A DNA stretch of 46,420 nucleotides from Thermoplasma sp. (GCF_008709555.1 NZ_VYIJ01000003.1:1-46420); one strand, 5' to 3'; shown: positions 25,637 through 35,455, numbered from the stretch's first letter. Numbers and translations: made by a program. Notes: generated by a model from the sequence alone, not told the origin.

Positions 25637-27178
25637 CTAAGGCCGCCAGGCCATGGATCTCCTCACAGCCTCCTTCCAGCCCATATATTTTAATTCCCTC
25701 TCCTCACTGGATATTGTTGGCCGGTATATCTTTCCCAACCGCCAGAGTTCGCGTATCTCCTGCCTGCTCTCCCACAGTCCTGAAACAAATCCTGAAAGAT
25801 AGGCCGTTCCGAGGACGGTGGTTTCCGTTATCTCCGGTACGTTCACCTCGGCACCGGAGATGTCTGCCTGGAACTGCATCAAGAAATCGCTTTTTGAGCC
25901 GCCTCCATCGCATCTTATTTTTGTGATCCTCTTTCCTGTCTCCTCCTCCATGGCTCTGATCACGTCCGTTGTCATGTAAACCTCAGATTCCAGTACGGAT
26001 CTGGCGATATGATCGGAAGTTGCCCTCTCCGTTAGGCCAATGAAGAGACCTCTTGCATCCTGATCCCAGTAGGGTGAACCCAATCCTGAGAATGCAGGGA
26101 CAAAGTAAACTCCTTCATTGCTCTTCAACCTGGTTGCAGCCTCCTCTATCTCCCTCTCTGATCTGAAGAGACGCAGGCCGTTCTGAAGCCATCTGAGAGC
26201 AGATCCAGAAGCAAGTATACTGCCCTCAAGCGCGTAATTCATTTCATCATCAGAAAGGGAATAGAAGATCGTCCTGAGAAGCGATCTGGACGATTTCGGT
26301 ATCTCTGTTCCAGCATTGGCGAGGACGAAGGTTCCCGTTCCATAGGTTGCCTTGACATCACCTGGTTCAAAGCAGCCCTGACCGAAGAGTGCTGACTGCT
26401 GATCCCCTAGATCAGAGGTTATGGGTATTTCATATCCTCCGAACATGGTTGCAGCATTGTCTGATATGTATCCATATCCATCCATGGATCCGGATGAAAT
26501 AACTTCGGGAAGCGATGACTCAGCTATTCCACCAAACAGATCTAGGAGATCTGGATTCCACCTTAATCTGGATATATCGTATAGCATGGTCCTTGAGGCA
26601 TTGCTATGATCGGTGACAAACTTACCTTTTTCCAAGGTTGCTGTATCCCTTCTTGATGTCAGGTTCCATATGATCCATGAGTCCACGGTTCCGAACGCAG
26701 CTTCCCCATTTAACATCCTGGATCTGAGGCCTTCGACGTTTTCCAAAAGCCACTGTATCTTGGAAGCTGAAAAGTACGCATCCGGTCTTAGCCCAGTGGA
26801 TTTCATTATGATGTCCACGAAGTCTTCATCTATGGCCCTGATTCTTGAAGATGTTCGCTTATCCTGCCATACTATGGCATTGTAAAGTGGTCTCCCGGTT
26901 AGCCGGTCCCACACAACAAGTGTCTCCCTCTGGTTCGTGATCCCAGCTGAGGCTATTTCCCGCAAATCTATTTTACAGTTCTCCGTGGCCTCTTTAAGTG
27001 TTGATCTCACGTTTTGCCAGATATCCATCGGATCCTGTTCAACCCAGCCTGGAGCTGGAAAGTACTTCTTGTTCGTCCTATAAGCGAAGGAAACAATGCG
27101 CCCGTCACGATCCACGACCGCGGATCTTGTACCAGTTGTACCCGCATCGATTGCTATGACATACCTTTTTTCCGGAAT
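25637..27178 (-). CDS. glpK: Glycerol kinase, apparent ATT start
   Basis: This FGGY-family kinase phosphorylates glycerol to sn-glycerol-3-phosphate. Motifs include 'ITNQRETLVVWDRLTGRPLYNAIVWQD' in parts, 'WIIWNLT', 'SDLGDQQSALFGQ', 'KATYGTGTF' and 'DGGGSKSDFLMQFQ'. The first ATG/GTG in frame (GTG 27115) would remove the essential phosphate loop 'IAIDAGTTGTRS'. That loop is encoded in frame just upstream, but the open stretch back to a TAA offers no ATG, GTG or TTG. The best start is ATT at 27178 (about 513 residues), with a TTTAAGTA box about 26 nt before it, as for a leaderless mRNA. The gene diverges from a DUF763 gene. A sequencing error near the start is the alternative. Confidence 0.92.
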   Translation of the reverse strand: MPEKRYVIAIDAGTTGTRSAVVDRDGRIVSFAYRTNKKYFPAPGWVEQDPMDIWQNVRSTLKEATENCKIDLREIASAGITNQRETLVVWDRLTGRPLYNAIVWQDKRTSSRIRAIDEDFVDIIMKSTGLRPDAYFSASKIQWLLENVEGLRSRMLNGEAAFGTVDSWIIWNLTSRRDTATLEKGKFVTDHSNASRTMLYDISRLRWNPDLLDLFGGIAESSLPEVISSGSMDGYGYISDNAATMFGGYEIPITSDLGDQQSALFGQGCFEPGDVKATYGTGTFVLANAGTEIPKSSRSLLRTIFYSLSDDEMNYALEGSILASGSALRWLQNGLRLFRSEREIEEAATRLKSNEGVYFVPAFSGLGSPYWDQDARGLFIGLTERATSDHIARSVLESEVYMTTDVIRAMEEETGKRITKIRCDGGGSKSDFLMQFQADISGAEVNVPEITETTVLGTAYLSGFVSGLWESRQEIRELWRLGKIYRPTISSEERELKYMGWKEAVRRSMAWRP

Positions 27179-27199
27179 GAGATGAAAAGATGACCAGAA

Positions 27200-27207
27200 T
27201 ACTTAAA
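27200..27207 (-). promoter_or_regulatory. TATA box of glpK
   Basis: Minus-strand TTTAAGTA is centred about 26 nt before the ATT at 27178. This would put the transcript start on or beside that ATT and supports its use as the initiation codon. Confidence 0.5.
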
Positions 27208-27316
27208 TTTTGTTTCCAATGGGCCATTCCAATTCTACGGAGGATCCTGCATCTATGGGTGATGAACATGGCGATCAAAATAGTTTATTATGAATTCTGC
27301 ATGGCATCATGGTCAT

Positions 27317-28396
27317 ATGGAAAGGCGAGGTATTTCGACACTACCGCTGCATTACGGGCATCCACCAGAATACCTTTTCAGGAGAGCCATAAAGTTATCA
27401 GGCATCATGGCAGAAATAATAATGGATACGTACGGGCAGGATGAGCTGATCCGGCGCCTGGCGGATCCATTCTGGTTTCATTCCCTATCCCTTGTAACGG
27501 GCTTTGACTGGAATTCAAGCGGAACAACCGTATTCACTCTCTCAGCGCTCAAAGAATACCTTTCAGGCAAAGACCTTGGCGTAATGGTCTGCGGAGGAAA
27601 AGCCGGCGCGATGGCTCAAATGAAGGACGATCTGTTGCAATCTGAGGAATCAGGCGTCATCGGTGAAAATGAAGTACAGAAGGTGTATGAAAATGCGCGT
27701 AGGATAGCGAAGATAGATAATTCTCTGCTTCAGGACGGATACGATCTGTATATGCAGTTTGTTGTGGTCTCGTCCCGCGGCAGACATGCGGTGATACAGC
27801 AGGGCATGAACAGCGAGGAAAGAATGGCGCGTAGATATCACTGGTTGATAGGGGATGATCGCGTGGATATCGAAGGCAGATACGGATTGTCTAGTGAGAG
27901 AACGAGCAATAACGTTCTTGATCTTTCGGCGGTAGATAGCAGGGAAAACAGATACGGGATGCTTGCTTCGGTCAGGGAGGGTGAGATATGGCGCTTCAGA
28001 AGCGGATTACAGAGCACCTTGGATAACTTTTCTATGCCGTTCCTCGATCTGAGCGACAGAGTTAACTGGCAAAAGCTCAGGGATCTCTATGAATACGGCG
28101 TAGATGATTTCGAGAAAATATACATGGAAAAGGGAATCGGCAGGAGCACTCTGAGGGCGCTCTCCTATATTGCCGAGGTCATATATGGATCAAAGGCCTC
28201 CTTCAAGGATCCGGTTAAGTTCTCCTTTGCACTGGGCGGTAAGGATGGCATCCCGAAACCCGTGAACACGTACGATTACGATCGTGCCATAGAGTTCTTT
28301 TCTGATCTACTAAAGGAGAAGGAACTGAATATACGGGAAAGGGAAAACATAGCCAGATCGCTCTCCCGTCTCAGCCAGATGAGGACTAATTTTTAA
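27317..28396 (+). CDS. DUF763 family protein
   Basis: This 359-residue protein matches DUF763, a conserved family of archaea and some bacteria with no settled function. Diagnostic parts are 'RRGISTLPLHYGHPPEYLFRRA', split as an N-terminal 'GISTLPLHYG' box, then 'LADPFWFHSLSLVTGFDWNSSG', again with the core 'PFWFHSL' and 'DWNSSG', and the later 'RVNWQKLRDLYEYG' and 'IGRSTLRALSYIAEVIYG', a helical region that may bind nucleic acid. The start at ATG 27317 fits the family N-terminus and a TTTATTA box about 29 nt upstream. It diverges from glpK. The high number of charged helices suggests a soluble protein. Confidence 0.85.
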   Translation: MERRGISTLPLHYGHPPEYLFRRAIKLSGIMAEIIMDTYGQDELIRRLADPFWFHSLSLVTGFDWNSSGTTVFTLSALKEYLSGKDLGVMVCGGKAGAMAQMKDDLLQSEESGVIGENEVQKVYENARRIAKIDNSLLQDGYDLYMQFVVVSSRGRHAVIQQGMNSEERMARRYHWLIGDDRVDIEGRYGLSSERTSNNVLDLSAVDSRENRYGMLASVREGEIWRFRSGLQSTLDNFSMPFLDLSDRVNWQKLRDLYEYGVDDFEKIYMEKGIGRSTLRALSYIAEVIYGSKASFKDPVKFSFALGGKDGIPKPVNTYDYDRAIEFFSDLLKEKELNIRERENIARSLSRLSQMRTNF

Positions 28397-28443
28397 ACAT
28401 GATGGAAAAGAAATGGTTAAATTTTGTAAGGTAATGTCTGCGT

Positions 28444-28746
28444 ATGGCAGAGTTCAAATGCTATATTTGCAACAGTACTGTGAAGACCGGAGAGAAGTTC
28501 ACATTCACGAAGAAAGGATCGGTTCATTATGACTGCTATGTGTCATCAAAGCGCCAGCAGATAGGGCCGGAAAAAACCGAGGAGTTTAGGACGCTTGCCT
28601 CGCTTCTTGACTACAGCCTTCAGGGACTCCTTAACGCAATGAGCATACAGACAGAAAAGGAGGAAGCTGCAGAAGCAAAAAGGCAGAGCATACAGGCTTA
28701 TGAGAAACTAGCTGGAGATCTAACAAAAAAGATAGAGGAATTATGA
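28444..28746 (+). CDS. DUF2175 family small zinc-finger-like protein
   Basis: This 100-residue archaeal protein has an N-terminal treble-clef-like element, '[18 protein letters not shown]' with a CxxC, then '[12 protein letters not shown]' supplying His and Cys. The C-terminal half is helical with charged residues and may form a coiled coil. It matches DUF2175, a family without assigned function. Its stop overlaps the convergent rps27ae stop by six bases, so transcription of the two must meet. Confidence 0.8.
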
Positions 28747-28908
28747 TTTACTCTTCTTTGCCTTTTTGAACTCAGTGTATCCGCATCTCCCGCATGAATA
28801 ACGGTCAGCGTGTTCTGCAAGGAAGACACCAGGGCCGCATCTCGGGCAGAAGCGGTGCTTTCTTACAAGCTTTCCGTCCGCTATTTCATATAGTTCTCTT
28901 TTCTGCAT
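28741..28908 (-). CDS. rps27ae: Ribosomal protein S27ae (eS31)
   Basis: This 55-residue zinc-ribbon protein starts [17 protein letters not shown] and carries '[13 protein letters not shown]' and '[11 protein letters not shown]', the four cysteines of archaeal S27ae. The archaeal protein lacks the ubiquitin fusion of eukaryotes. It is the last gene of the rpoE-spt4-DUF359-rps24e-rps27ae operon and starts nine bases after the rps24e stop. A GAGGGG ribosome binding site lies just upstream of the ATG. It is short and easily missed. Confidence 0.95.
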
Positions 28909-28917
28909 CAGAACCCC

Positions 28918-29217
28918 TCATTTTGCCTCTTTCTGCTTCAGCCCGTTCCTTATGAGCTCGTAGTCAGGTTCGTAGAGCATGGCACTCGGTTTATCCATGT
29001 ATATCTTTGTATACCCTTCTATCTCGTGCTTACCGGTCAGCTGCTTGTTGCTGTCAACGATGACAAGCTCCTTATCCACGCCCTCGTGTTTTGCTATTAG
29101 TTCCCTTATCTCTTCCCTTGACGGAGTCCTGCTGTTGTCAAATTTCAGCGTATACTTTATCTCCTTCCTCTTCAGGATAGGATTATCCCTCTTTTCCCTA
29201 ATTATCAGATCAACCAT
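28918..29217 (-). CDS. rps24e: Ribosomal protein S24e (eS24)
   Basis: This 99-residue small-subunit protein begins [19 protein letters not shown], with the S24e pattern '[18 protein letters not shown]' and '[15 protein letters not shown]'. I chose ATG 29217 because the family starts there; a longer frame to 29271 would run into the upstream gene. It follows the dephospho-CoA kinase gene and precedes S27ae, the order common in archaea. Confidence 0.95.
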   Translation of the reverse strand: MVDLIIREKRDNPILKRKEIKYTLKFDNSRTPSREEIRELIAKHEGVDKELVIVDSNKQLTGKHEIEGYTKIYMDKPSAMLYEPDYELIRNGLKQKEAK

Positions 29218-29228
29218 ACCATTCACCT

Positions 29229-29729
29229 TCAAGCAATGGCCATCTCGCTGAGAACCTCGCAGACATGGCATTTCAGATCGAAGTCCACAGTCAGAATGGC
29301 CATACCGACATCGGGTATGCCATAGGCAATGACCGTATCCAGATCGGCATAATAAATTATCGGAAGGACTGCAAGATCCTCTTCACCAACGACCTCAATC
29401 CTCGTCTTTTCATTTCCGATGAGGGCTGATCGTATTGCCCTGACGAGATCGAATGATATTGTACCAGGATCGTTCCTTATGACTATGCTTCCGTCTTCAT
29501 GGGAAAATGTGAGATCGCCGCGCTTTGTCCTTAGATCTACGATCTCAAGCTGGACCTGCGCGTTAACCTTTCTGAGATTGTAGGCAGTCACGTCTCCAAC
29601 TGCAGCCACGATGCTGTTCTTGGATAATTCCCTCACATCCTCTGGTTCAACTATCCTGCCGTTTCTGCCCTTTATCTTCTGTCTGGCAGCCTCCGTAACT
29701 ATGAATTTACTGCCTGACCTTGATAGCAT
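29229..29729 (-). CDS. GTP-dependent dephospho-CoA kinase (DUF359)
   Basis: This 166-residue protein belongs to DUF359, shown in Thermococcus to phosphorylate dephospho-CoA with GTP, the last step of CoA synthesis in many archaea. The motifs '[13 protein letters not shown]' and '[32 protein letters not shown]', given here by 'GEEDLAVLP' and 'AYGIPD', are the family's conserved acidic and glycine-rich segments. It overlaps spt4 by 23 nt and sits in the transcription/ribosome operon, a widespread archaeal arrangement. Confidence 0.9.
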   Translation of the reverse strand: MLSRSGSKFIVTEAARQKIKGRNGRIVEPEDVRELSKNSIVAAVGDVTAYNLRKVNAQVQLEIVDLRTKRGDLTFSHEDGSIVIRNDPGTISFDLVRAIRSALIGNEKTRIEVVGEEDLAVLPIIYYADLDTVIAYGIPDVGMAILTVDFDLKCHVCEVLSEMAIA

Positions 29730-29901
29730 ACATACCAGGCTCTGTTATCCCGGTTCTCTTTGCTATGGCCGATAGATCAGGTTCAGTAATGAGAAGGAAT
29801 CCAAACCACTCGGTTGTCGTCTTCTCATCGCCGTGCACCGGGCATGTCTTCTCTGGTGTCAGCCTTTTGCATTTCTTGCAAGCCCTGTACTGCACCTTCA
29901 T
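29707..29901 (-). CDS. spt4: Transcription elongation factor Spt4 (RpoE'')
   Basis: This 64-residue zinc protein partners Spt5 at the RNA polymerase clamp. It has '[18 protein letters not shown]', a four-ligand zinc finger, then '[22 protein letters not shown]', the Spt5-binding strand region. The C-terminus 'PGMYAIKVR' is typical. The gene overlaps rpoE upstream by four bases and the DUF359 gene downstream by 23. Confidence 0.96.
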   Translation of the reverse strand: MKVQYRACKKCKRLTPEKTCPVHGDEKTTTEWFGFLLITEPDLSAIAKRTGITEPGMYAIKVRQ

Positions 29902-30476
29902 TGCGACGCCTCCTTTGCCAGCCAGTCTAGCTTTCCGAGACCAACCTGCTTCATTGTGAAGCCAATTTTGCTGTCCGCTATTGATGATGACGCAAGATTC
30001 ATGGCCACTATCCTTACTCGTACGCGGTCTCCAACCTTGAGATCGCGTTTCGTCTCCTTTCCTATGAACCTTTTGTTTTCGAGATCTATATCTATACGGT
30101 CGTCCATTATCTGACTTATGTGGAGTAGGCCTTCAAAGGAGGAGAACTTTATGAAAGCACCGAACTTCTGAACACTTACAACTTCACCATCCACTATCTC
30201 CTGCATCTCGGGATAATAGACCAGTGCTCTGTACCTCACTTCTTGATAAACTCCACCATCGCCATGGACTATCGTGCCCTCACCGATCGACTCCGTTTCC
30301 AGAACCGAGATGACCAAGTATTTCCCCTCATTTTGGGAGGTCTTTTCATTTATAACATCAACAAGCCGGCCCTCCAGAGATCTTTTGGTCACTTCCCTCA
30401 CTGCAACATCATAATCCTCACCAAGCATCTCCGGTGGAACTCTGGCAATATATCTGTCTTCAACCAACATGTACAC
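29898..30476 (-). CDS. rpoE: RNA polymerase subunit Rpo7 (RpoE')
   Basis: This 192-residue stalk subunit pairs with Rpo4 to guide nascent RNA and help open the promoter. The N-terminal RNP-like domain includes 'ARVPPEMLGED', and the C-terminal S1 domain runs from 'VDGEVVSVQKFGAFIKFSSFEGLLHISQ' (seen as 'GEVVSVQKFGAFI' and 'GLLHISQ') to 'DRVRVRIVAM'. The start is GTG at 30476, supported by GAGGGAT just upstream; an ATG two codons in is a minor alternative. It leads the operon with Spt4, the CoA kinase, S24e and S27ae. Confidence 0.96.
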   Translation of the reverse strand: MYMLVEDRYIARVPPEMLGEDYDVAVREVTKRSLEGRLVDVINEKTSQNEGKYLVISVLETESIGEGTIVHGDGGVYQEVRYRALVYYPEMQEIVDGEVVSVQKFGAFIKFSSFEGLLHISQIMDDRIDIDLENKRFIGKETKRDLKVGDRVRVRIVAMNLASSSIADSKIGFTMKQVGLGKLDWLAKEASQ

Positions 30477-30493
30477 GATTATCCCTCACAATA

Positions 30494-30507
30494 TTCATAT
30501 TTATGAA
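30494..30507. promoter_or_regulatory. Palindrome over the rpoE operon promoter
   Basis: TTCATATTTATGAA has perfect six-base arms around a two-base centre and overlaps the minus-strand TATA-like TAAATATGA, about 25 nt before the rpoE GTG. It could be an operator for a dimeric regulator, or just a symmetric TATA region. Confidence 0.35.
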
Positions 30508-30603
30508 TGAAGATGCAACATTCCTTACAACTATCAAAGCTTCAGAGATATAACTAACATAATAATTAATTTTGTCCTCAGTATTATTTTTCATAAACGG
30601 CAT

Positions 30604-31701
30604 TCAGTGGAACCAGGATCTGTGGTTCTCTTTGATATCGAATATCTCCCTGATGAGATCCTTCTGTTTCTGCGTCAATCTCTTTGGAACCTCAACGTTT
30701 ATGCGCACCAGGAGATCACCGTTTCCATGCCCATTCAGGTGGGGCATGCCTGCACCCTTTATCCTGAGAACATCTCCAGGTTGAGTCCCCTCTGGTATCT
30801 TTAGGCTGTATTTTTCCTTGAACAGGCCAACCTCTATGGTATCGCCAAGTGCGGCTTGAGCGAAGTTGACCTTCTGTTCGATCATAAGATCGTCATTGAT
30901 CCTCTGTACGTTTCTGTCATTCCTGACCCTGAGCACCACATACAGGTCTCCAGTACGGCCGTTGTACGATTGCCCCTTCCCCTGAACCCTCAACCTTAGA
31001 TTGTCTGTTGCTCCCTTTGGAATCTTGACCGATATATCTTCGTTTACAACGACGGTTCCTGTTCCGTTGCATCTTGGGCATTTTTCTTCCGGAATCCTGC
31101 CCTTGCCGCCGCATGTCTGGCATGTTGTGACCGTAACCATCCTGAAAAAGCCCTGGCCACGTACGATCCTTTGCTGCCCTGTTCCGTTGCATGTTGGACA
31201 TGTTATCAGCTTGCCACCCTTGGCCCCTGTTCCGTTGCACTCAGGGCACATGGCGTTTCTCCTGTACTTGATTCTCTTCTCTGTGCCATAGTAGGCGTCT
31301 TCGAGCGTTATGTCAAGATTCGTATATAGATCCAGATCGTACTGTTCTTCCCTCTGCCCCCTTCCAAAACCTGAAAAGAAATCGGAGGCAAAGTTGCCGC
31401 CGAATATGTCGTTGAATATATCGTTCAAATCGCTGTAATGAGTGAAATTGTCCCAGTTGAAGTTCTGACCGCCTGGTCCGAAATCCACGGTACCCGTCTG
31501 ATCATACATCCTCCTCTTTTGAGGATCAGACAGTACCTCGTATGCCTCACTGATCTCCTTGAATTTCTCTTCTGCCTCCTGCTTGTTATCTGGATGAAGA
31601 TCTGGGTGCCACTTTTTAGCCAGTTCTCTGAAAGCCTTCTTTATCTCCTCATCCGTGGCGTTTCTGTCGACACCCAGTATCTTGTAGTAGTCCTTTGCCA
31701 T
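30604..31701 (-). CDS. dnaJ: Co-chaperone DnaJ (Hsp40)
   Basis: This 365-residue class A Hsp40 stimulates DnaK's ATPase and delivers substrates. The J domain has HPD at 32-34. A linker rich in Gly, Phe and Asn follows ('[13 protein letters not shown]'). Four CxxCxGxG repeats ('CPECNGTG', 'CPTCNGTG', 'CQTCGGKG', 'CPRCNGTG') bind two zincs. The C-terminal sandwich domains and dimerisation end are present. It is the last gene of grpE-dnaK-dnaJ, 16 bases after dnaK. Archaeal DnaK systems are considered bacterial acquisitions; the order here is the bacterial one. Confidence 0.97.
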   Translation of the reverse strand: MAKDYYKILGVDRNATDEEIKKAFRELAKKWHPDLHPDNKQEAEEKFKEISEAYEVLSDPQKRRMYDQTGTVDFGPGGQNFNWDNFTHYSDLNDIFNDIFGGNFASDFFSGFGRGQREEQYDLDLYTNLDITLEDAYYGTEKRIKYRRNAMCPECNGTGAKGGKLITCPTCNGTGQQRIVRGQGFFRMVTVTTCQTCGGKGRIPEEKCPRCNGTGTVVVNEDISVKIPKGATDNLRLRVQGKGQSYNGRTGDLYVVLRVRNDRNVQRINDDLMIEQKVNFAQAALGDTIEVGLFKEKYSLKIPEGTQPGDVLRIKGAGMPHLNGHGNGDLLVRINVEVPKRLTQKQKDLIREIFDIKENHRSWFH

Positions 31702-31717
31702 CTTATCGTGCTTCTAA

Positions 31718-33562
31718 TTAGCTTTTCTCCTTGTATTCTGCATCAACAGTCTTCCCGTCAGATGATCCGGAATTCTGGTCGGTCGATGTCTGAGCGTTCT
31801 GTTGGGTATTTGCAGAGGCCTGCTGGTACATCTTTGCACCGACCTCCTGTATGTCCTTTGAAAGCTTGTCCATGAGCGTCTTTACGTTATCTGTGTTTTT
31901 CTCCTCTATGGCCTTCCTCAGATCCTTGACTTCGCCCGTTATCCTTTCCTTCGTTTCCTTGTCTATCTTGTCTCCCGCATCGTTTAGGGTCTTCTCAACG
32001 CTGTATGCTAGAGATTCTGCATTGTTCAGCAGCTCTATCTGTTCCTTTGCCTTCCTGTCCTGCTCTGCGTACTGCTCTGCCTCCTTCTTCATCCTTTCGA
32101 TTTCTTCCTTGGAGAGCTTAGTGGAGGCTGTGATGGTTATACCCTGTTTTTTACCGGTTGCTTTGTCAACCGCAGTAACGTTCAGTATGCCATTGGAGTC
32201 TATATCGAATGTAACCTCTATCTGCGGCACGCCTCTTGGAGCCGGTGCTATGCCCGTAAGGTTGAACATACCAAGTGAAACATTGTCCTTTGCCAGCGGC
32301 CTTTCACCCTGCACAACGTGTATCGTCACCGTTGTCTGCATATCCTCAGCAGTTGTGAATATCTGGCTTTTTCTCACAGGTATGGTCGTGTTTGCAGGAA
32401 TTATCGGCGTGGCAATGCCTCCCAGAGTTTCAACACTCAGCGTCAGCGGTGTTACGTCCAGCAGGACGATGTCCTTTATTTCACCTTTCAGAACCGCACC
32501 TTGTATCGCGGCTCCTATTGCAACGGCCTCCATGGGATCGACGCCGCCCTCTGCCTTTATGCCCAGATAGTCCTCGACGTATTTCCTCACATATGGTATC
32601 CTCGTCGGGCCACCAACGAACAGGAGCTTCGTTATCTCGTTCTTCTTCAGCTTTGCACCCTCAAGGGCCTTATCTATGGGGCCTTTCACCCTCTCCACTA
32701 TGGGTGATATGAGCTCTTCGAGCTTTGCCCTGGTCAGCGTCATCTTTATGTGCTTTGGACCGCTGTTTGTGACAGTTATATATGGCAGATCAATGTCTGT
32801 CGATAGGGTGGTTGAAAGTTCTATCTTTGCCTTCTCTGCGGCGTCTCTGAGCCTTATATAGGCAGATCGATCCTTTCTCAGATCGATACCCTCCTTCTTC
32901 TGGAAGTCGTCAGCAATATAGTTGACGATAGCCTCATCCATGTCTGTTCCACCCAGCTGGGTATCGCCGGATGTTGACATGACCTGAAAGACACCGTCCC
33001 CGAAGTCCATGATGGTTACATCGAGGGTACCTCCTCCTAGGTCGAAGACAAGGATCTTCTCAGACTTCCCTGTCTTGTCCACGCCGTACGCGAGAGCTGC
33101 GGCCGTGGGTTCATTTATTATCCTCTTCACATCGAAGCCGGCTATCGTCCCCGCATCCTTGGTTGCCTGCCTCTGGTTATCGTTGAAATACGCAGGCACC
33201 GTTATAACTGCCTCATTCACGGGTTCGCCAAGAAAGGCCTCTGCATCCTTCTTTATCTTCTGAAGGATGAAGGCGGATATCTGCTGAGGCGTGAATTCCT
33301 TGTCGAACACCTTGAACTTGTAATCTGTGCCCATCTTTCTCTTAGCTGCAAATATTGTGCCTTCGGGGTTTAGAAGAGCCTGTCTCCTGGCAGGTTCACC
33401 CACAAGCATCTGTCCGTCCTTCGTGAATGCAACATAACTGGGGAATGCCTTACCACCAATGGATACACCCTCTGAGCTTGGAATAACCGTGGGCTTCCCC
33501 GAAATAACCACAGCAGCAGCAGAGTTGCTTGTACCCAGATCAATACCTATTATCTTCGACAT
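31718..33562 (-). CDS. dnaK: Chaperone DnaK (Hsp70)
   Basis: This 614-residue Hsp70 has the ATPase motif '[15 protein letters not shown]' (5-19), '[16 protein letters not shown]', '[11 protein letters not shown]' and the interdomain linker '[16 protein letters not shown]', followed by the peptide-binding sandwich and a helical lid. The C-terminus ends 'EYKEKS' after an Asn/Gln/Ser-rich tail, without the EEVD of eukaryotic forms. The N-terminal 'LGTSNS' replaces the commoner 'LGTTNS'. It starts six bases after the grpE stop. The T. acidophilum DnaK/DnaJ/GrpE set has been reconstituted biochemically, to my recollection. Confidence 0.98.
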   Translation of the reverse strand: MSKIIGIDLGTSNSAAAVVISGKPTVIPSSEGVSIGGKAFPSYVAFTKDGQMLVGEPARRQALLNPEGTIFAAKRKMGTDYKFKVFDKEFTPQQISAFILQKIKKDAEAFLGEPVNEAVITVPAYFNDNQRQATKDAGTIAGFDVKRIINEPTAAALAYGVDKTGKSEKILVFDLGGGTLDVTIMDFGDGVFQVMSTSGDTQLGGTDMDEAIVNYIADDFQKKEGIDLRKDRSAYIRLRDAAEKAKIELSTTLSTDIDLPYITVTNSGPKHIKMTLTRAKLEELISPIVERVKGPIDKALEGAKLKKNEITKLLFVGGPTRIPYVRKYVEDYLGIKAEGGVDPMEAVAIGAAIQGAVLKGEIKDIVLLDVTPLTLSVETLGGIATPIIPANTTIPVRKSQIFTTAEDMQTTVTIHVVQGERPLAKDNVSLGMFNLTGIAPAPRGVPQIEVTFDIDSNGILNVTAVDKATGKKQGITITASTKLSKEEIERMKKEAEQYAEQDRKAKEQIELLNNAESLAYSVEKTLNDAGDKIDKETKERITGEVKDLRKAIEEKNTDNVKTLMDKLSKDIQEVGAKMYQQASANTQQNAQTSTDQNSGSSDGKTVDAEYKEKS

Positions 33563-33568
33563 TCATCA

Positions 33569-34096
33569 TCACCTTTTGACAACGATCACCTTTGAAGTGC
33601 GGAGCACACCATCATTCAGGGTATACCCCTTCTGAACCTCATATTTGACCATGCCGTCCTCACCATCGGCCGTGACTCCGACAACCTCGTGCAGGTACGG
33701 ATCGAACTTGCTTCCTTCAGCTTTGATCGGTTTCAGGCCATATCTGGAGAGCACGCCTAGCATCTGATCCCTGATCCTTATCAGGTTGTTATCCTTTTCT
33801 GCCTGTATCGCAGCGTCTATTGAGTCAAGAACTGGCAGAAAATCCTTCAGCAGTTTCTCGTTGGCGTTCTTCCTGGAGATCTCAACCTCGCGGTCCTTGA
33901 TCTTTATGAAGTTCTCCACCTCGGCCTTTTCACGTAGGTATGCATCGGTAAGCTTTGCTATCCTGTCAAGGGCCTCCGAATATTTCTTCTGAGCATCATT
34001 GTACATCTCTTTATAAACCATGCTGTTTCTTTCCATGCTTCGCTGCATCTCAATTCTCACTGGAGTCTTTGCATATTCCGATGGTGTTGGCTGCAT
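33569..34096 (-). CDS. grpE: Nucleotide exchange factor GrpE
   Basis: This 175-residue protein frees ADP from DnaK. Its N-terminal half is a long charged coiled coil (about residues 25-90, 'YSEALDRIAKLTDAYLREKAEVENF' in parts), which dimerises, and its C-terminal half is the beta domain with 'RYGLKPIKAEGSKFDPYLHEVVG' and 'GYTLNDGVLRTSKVIV'. It is the first gene of the cluster. The ATG at 34096 has a TTTATATA box about 27 nt upstream, so the operon message is probably leaderless. No CIRCE-like inverted repeat is visible. Confidence 0.94.
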   Translation of the reverse strand: MQPTPSEYAKTPVRIEMQRSMERNSMVYKEMYNDAQKKYSEALDRIAKLTDAYLREKAEVENFIKIKDREVEISRKNANEKLLKDFLPVLDSIDAAIQAEKDNNLIRIRDQMLGVLSRYGLKPIKAEGSKFDPYLHEVVGVTADGEDGMVKYEVQKGYTLNDGVLRTSKVIVVKR

Positions 34097-34118
34097 CTAT
34101 CAGGTATATTTGTTCTTC

Positions 34119-34126
34119 TATATAAA
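34119..34126 (-). promoter_or_regulatory. TATA box of the grpE-dnaK-dnaJ operon
   Basis: Minus-strand TTTATATA is centred about 27 nt before the grpE ATG and no other promoter element is found between the three genes, so this should drive the whole operon. Confidence 0.55.
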
Positions 34127-34222
34127 CATAGTTGGAATACTGATCTCAATGGTCACTGATTTACATGTATCATATTCATGGTGCAAGAGGTTAAGAGATA
34201 GAAAGTAATCAGCCTATAGATT

Positions 34223-35455
34223 ATGGCATATTCCTATGGTTTTAAATCCCTGGATAGGAGAGTTCTCTATCTGGGCATTTCAAGGTTCATCCGCGCCTCC
34301 GGAAGGGTATCCGCCTTCATATTCCTGCCGCTAATATTCATTTCAATCTACCACATATCGTTCCTCTTAACGGGCCTGATCCTCGGGTCATCAGCCATAG
34401 TCATGGCCATAGTGCAATATTATTCAGGAAGATGGACGGATAGAATAGGCAGGAGGGCCTTCCTGATAATAATTCCCATACCCGCAAGCATATTCTATTT
34501 CTTCATGTTCGTAGCGGTTTTCTACCATCTCAGTTTCATATATCTGATACTCCCATGGTATGGCACCATAATATTGAATTCGCTTCAGTATCCAGCCATT
34601 GAGGCGGCGGTGGCAGATATAACAAGCCTGAGTGAAAGGCTGTCCGGGTACACACTGATCAGGATATTGGCAAACCTCGGTGCTGCGATAGGACCCCTTA
34701 TAGGCGGTCTGCTAAGCTCGATCAACTTTTCGTATATATTCATTCTCGCCTCCATTCTCACCATAGCGGAGCTGCTCATACTCTACTTCAACGTTAAGGA
34801 AACGTACGTGACAGGAAGCATCAGAAAGGAGCAGATCAAGCTGCGGATATTCAAATCCGACAAATTCTTCTTCCTTTTTACTATTGTAGGCGTTATTCTC
34901 GGCTTCACGCTGAGGCAGAATGGACCAACAATGACCGTTTATGCCTTCGATCTGAAGGCCCTGCCACTCATCGATATCGGTCTGATATATTCAGTGAACG
35001 GAATAGCTGTCATTGCCTTGCAGATGCCCATACTGAGGTTGATGTCATCTAGGATGAATGCCGTTTTCTGGAGGGGCATAGGTACGATCTACTATGCGGC
35101 CGGATTCATGGTCCTTGCTCTCAACGGAACTTTCACGTATTTCCTGATCGCAATGCTTATATTCACGGTGGGGGAGGACTTCATGGCTCCGACAACGCAG
35201 ACAATTATCACAACTCTTGCACCACCTGAAAAAAAGGGCACATATATAGGATCCTACAATCTCCTTACAAGCTTTGGAAGATTCTTCGGAACAATATTCG
35301 GCCTTTATTTCCTCTATCTTTTAAGAACATCCACGCTCACCTTCTGGTCATCGATAGCGGCGGCCACCATAGTTACAGCCATTGCATATATATTCATGGG
35401 CAACAGCTTCGTCAGGAGAGTCTCGCCGGTCACAGGATCGACCAACAGGGCATGA
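34223..35455 (+). CDS. Major facilitator superfamily transporter
   Basis: This 410-residue membrane protein has about 12 hydrophobic helices arranged as two six-helix halves. The loop between helices 2 and 3 reads 'GRWTDRIGRRAF', the MFS signature, and helix 5 has 'ILANLGAAIGPLIGGLL', typical of drug/H+ antiporters. The substrate is unknown; multidrug or sugar export are both possible. It stands alone, with no clear TATA box at leaderless distance, and lies divergently next to grpE. Confidence 0.88.
   Translation: MAYSYGFKSLDRRVLYLGISRFIRASGRVSAFIFLPLIFISIYHISFLLTGLILGSSAIVMAIVQYYSGRWTDRIGRRAFLIIIPIPASIFYFFMFVAVFYHLSFIYLILPWYGTIILNSLQYPAIEAAVADITSLSERLSGYTLIRILANLGAAIGPLIGGLLSSINFSYIFILASILTIAELLILYFNVKETYVTGSIRKEQIKLRIFKSDKFFFLFTIVGVILGFTLRQNGPTMTVYAFDLKALPLIDIGLIYSVNGIAVIALQMPILRLMSSRMNAVFWRGIGTIYYAAGFMVLALNGTFTYFLIAMLIFTVGEDFMAPTTQTIITTLAPPEKKGTYIGSYNLLTSFGRFFGTIFGLYFLYLLRTSTLTFWSSIAAATIVTAIAYIFMGNSFVRRVSPVTGSTNRA

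Noticed and set aside
33563-34222. CIRCE-type heat-shock operator upstream of grpE-dnaK-dnaJ
   Set aside because: The upstream region shows only a TATA box; no 9-bp inverted repeat separated by nine bases is present.
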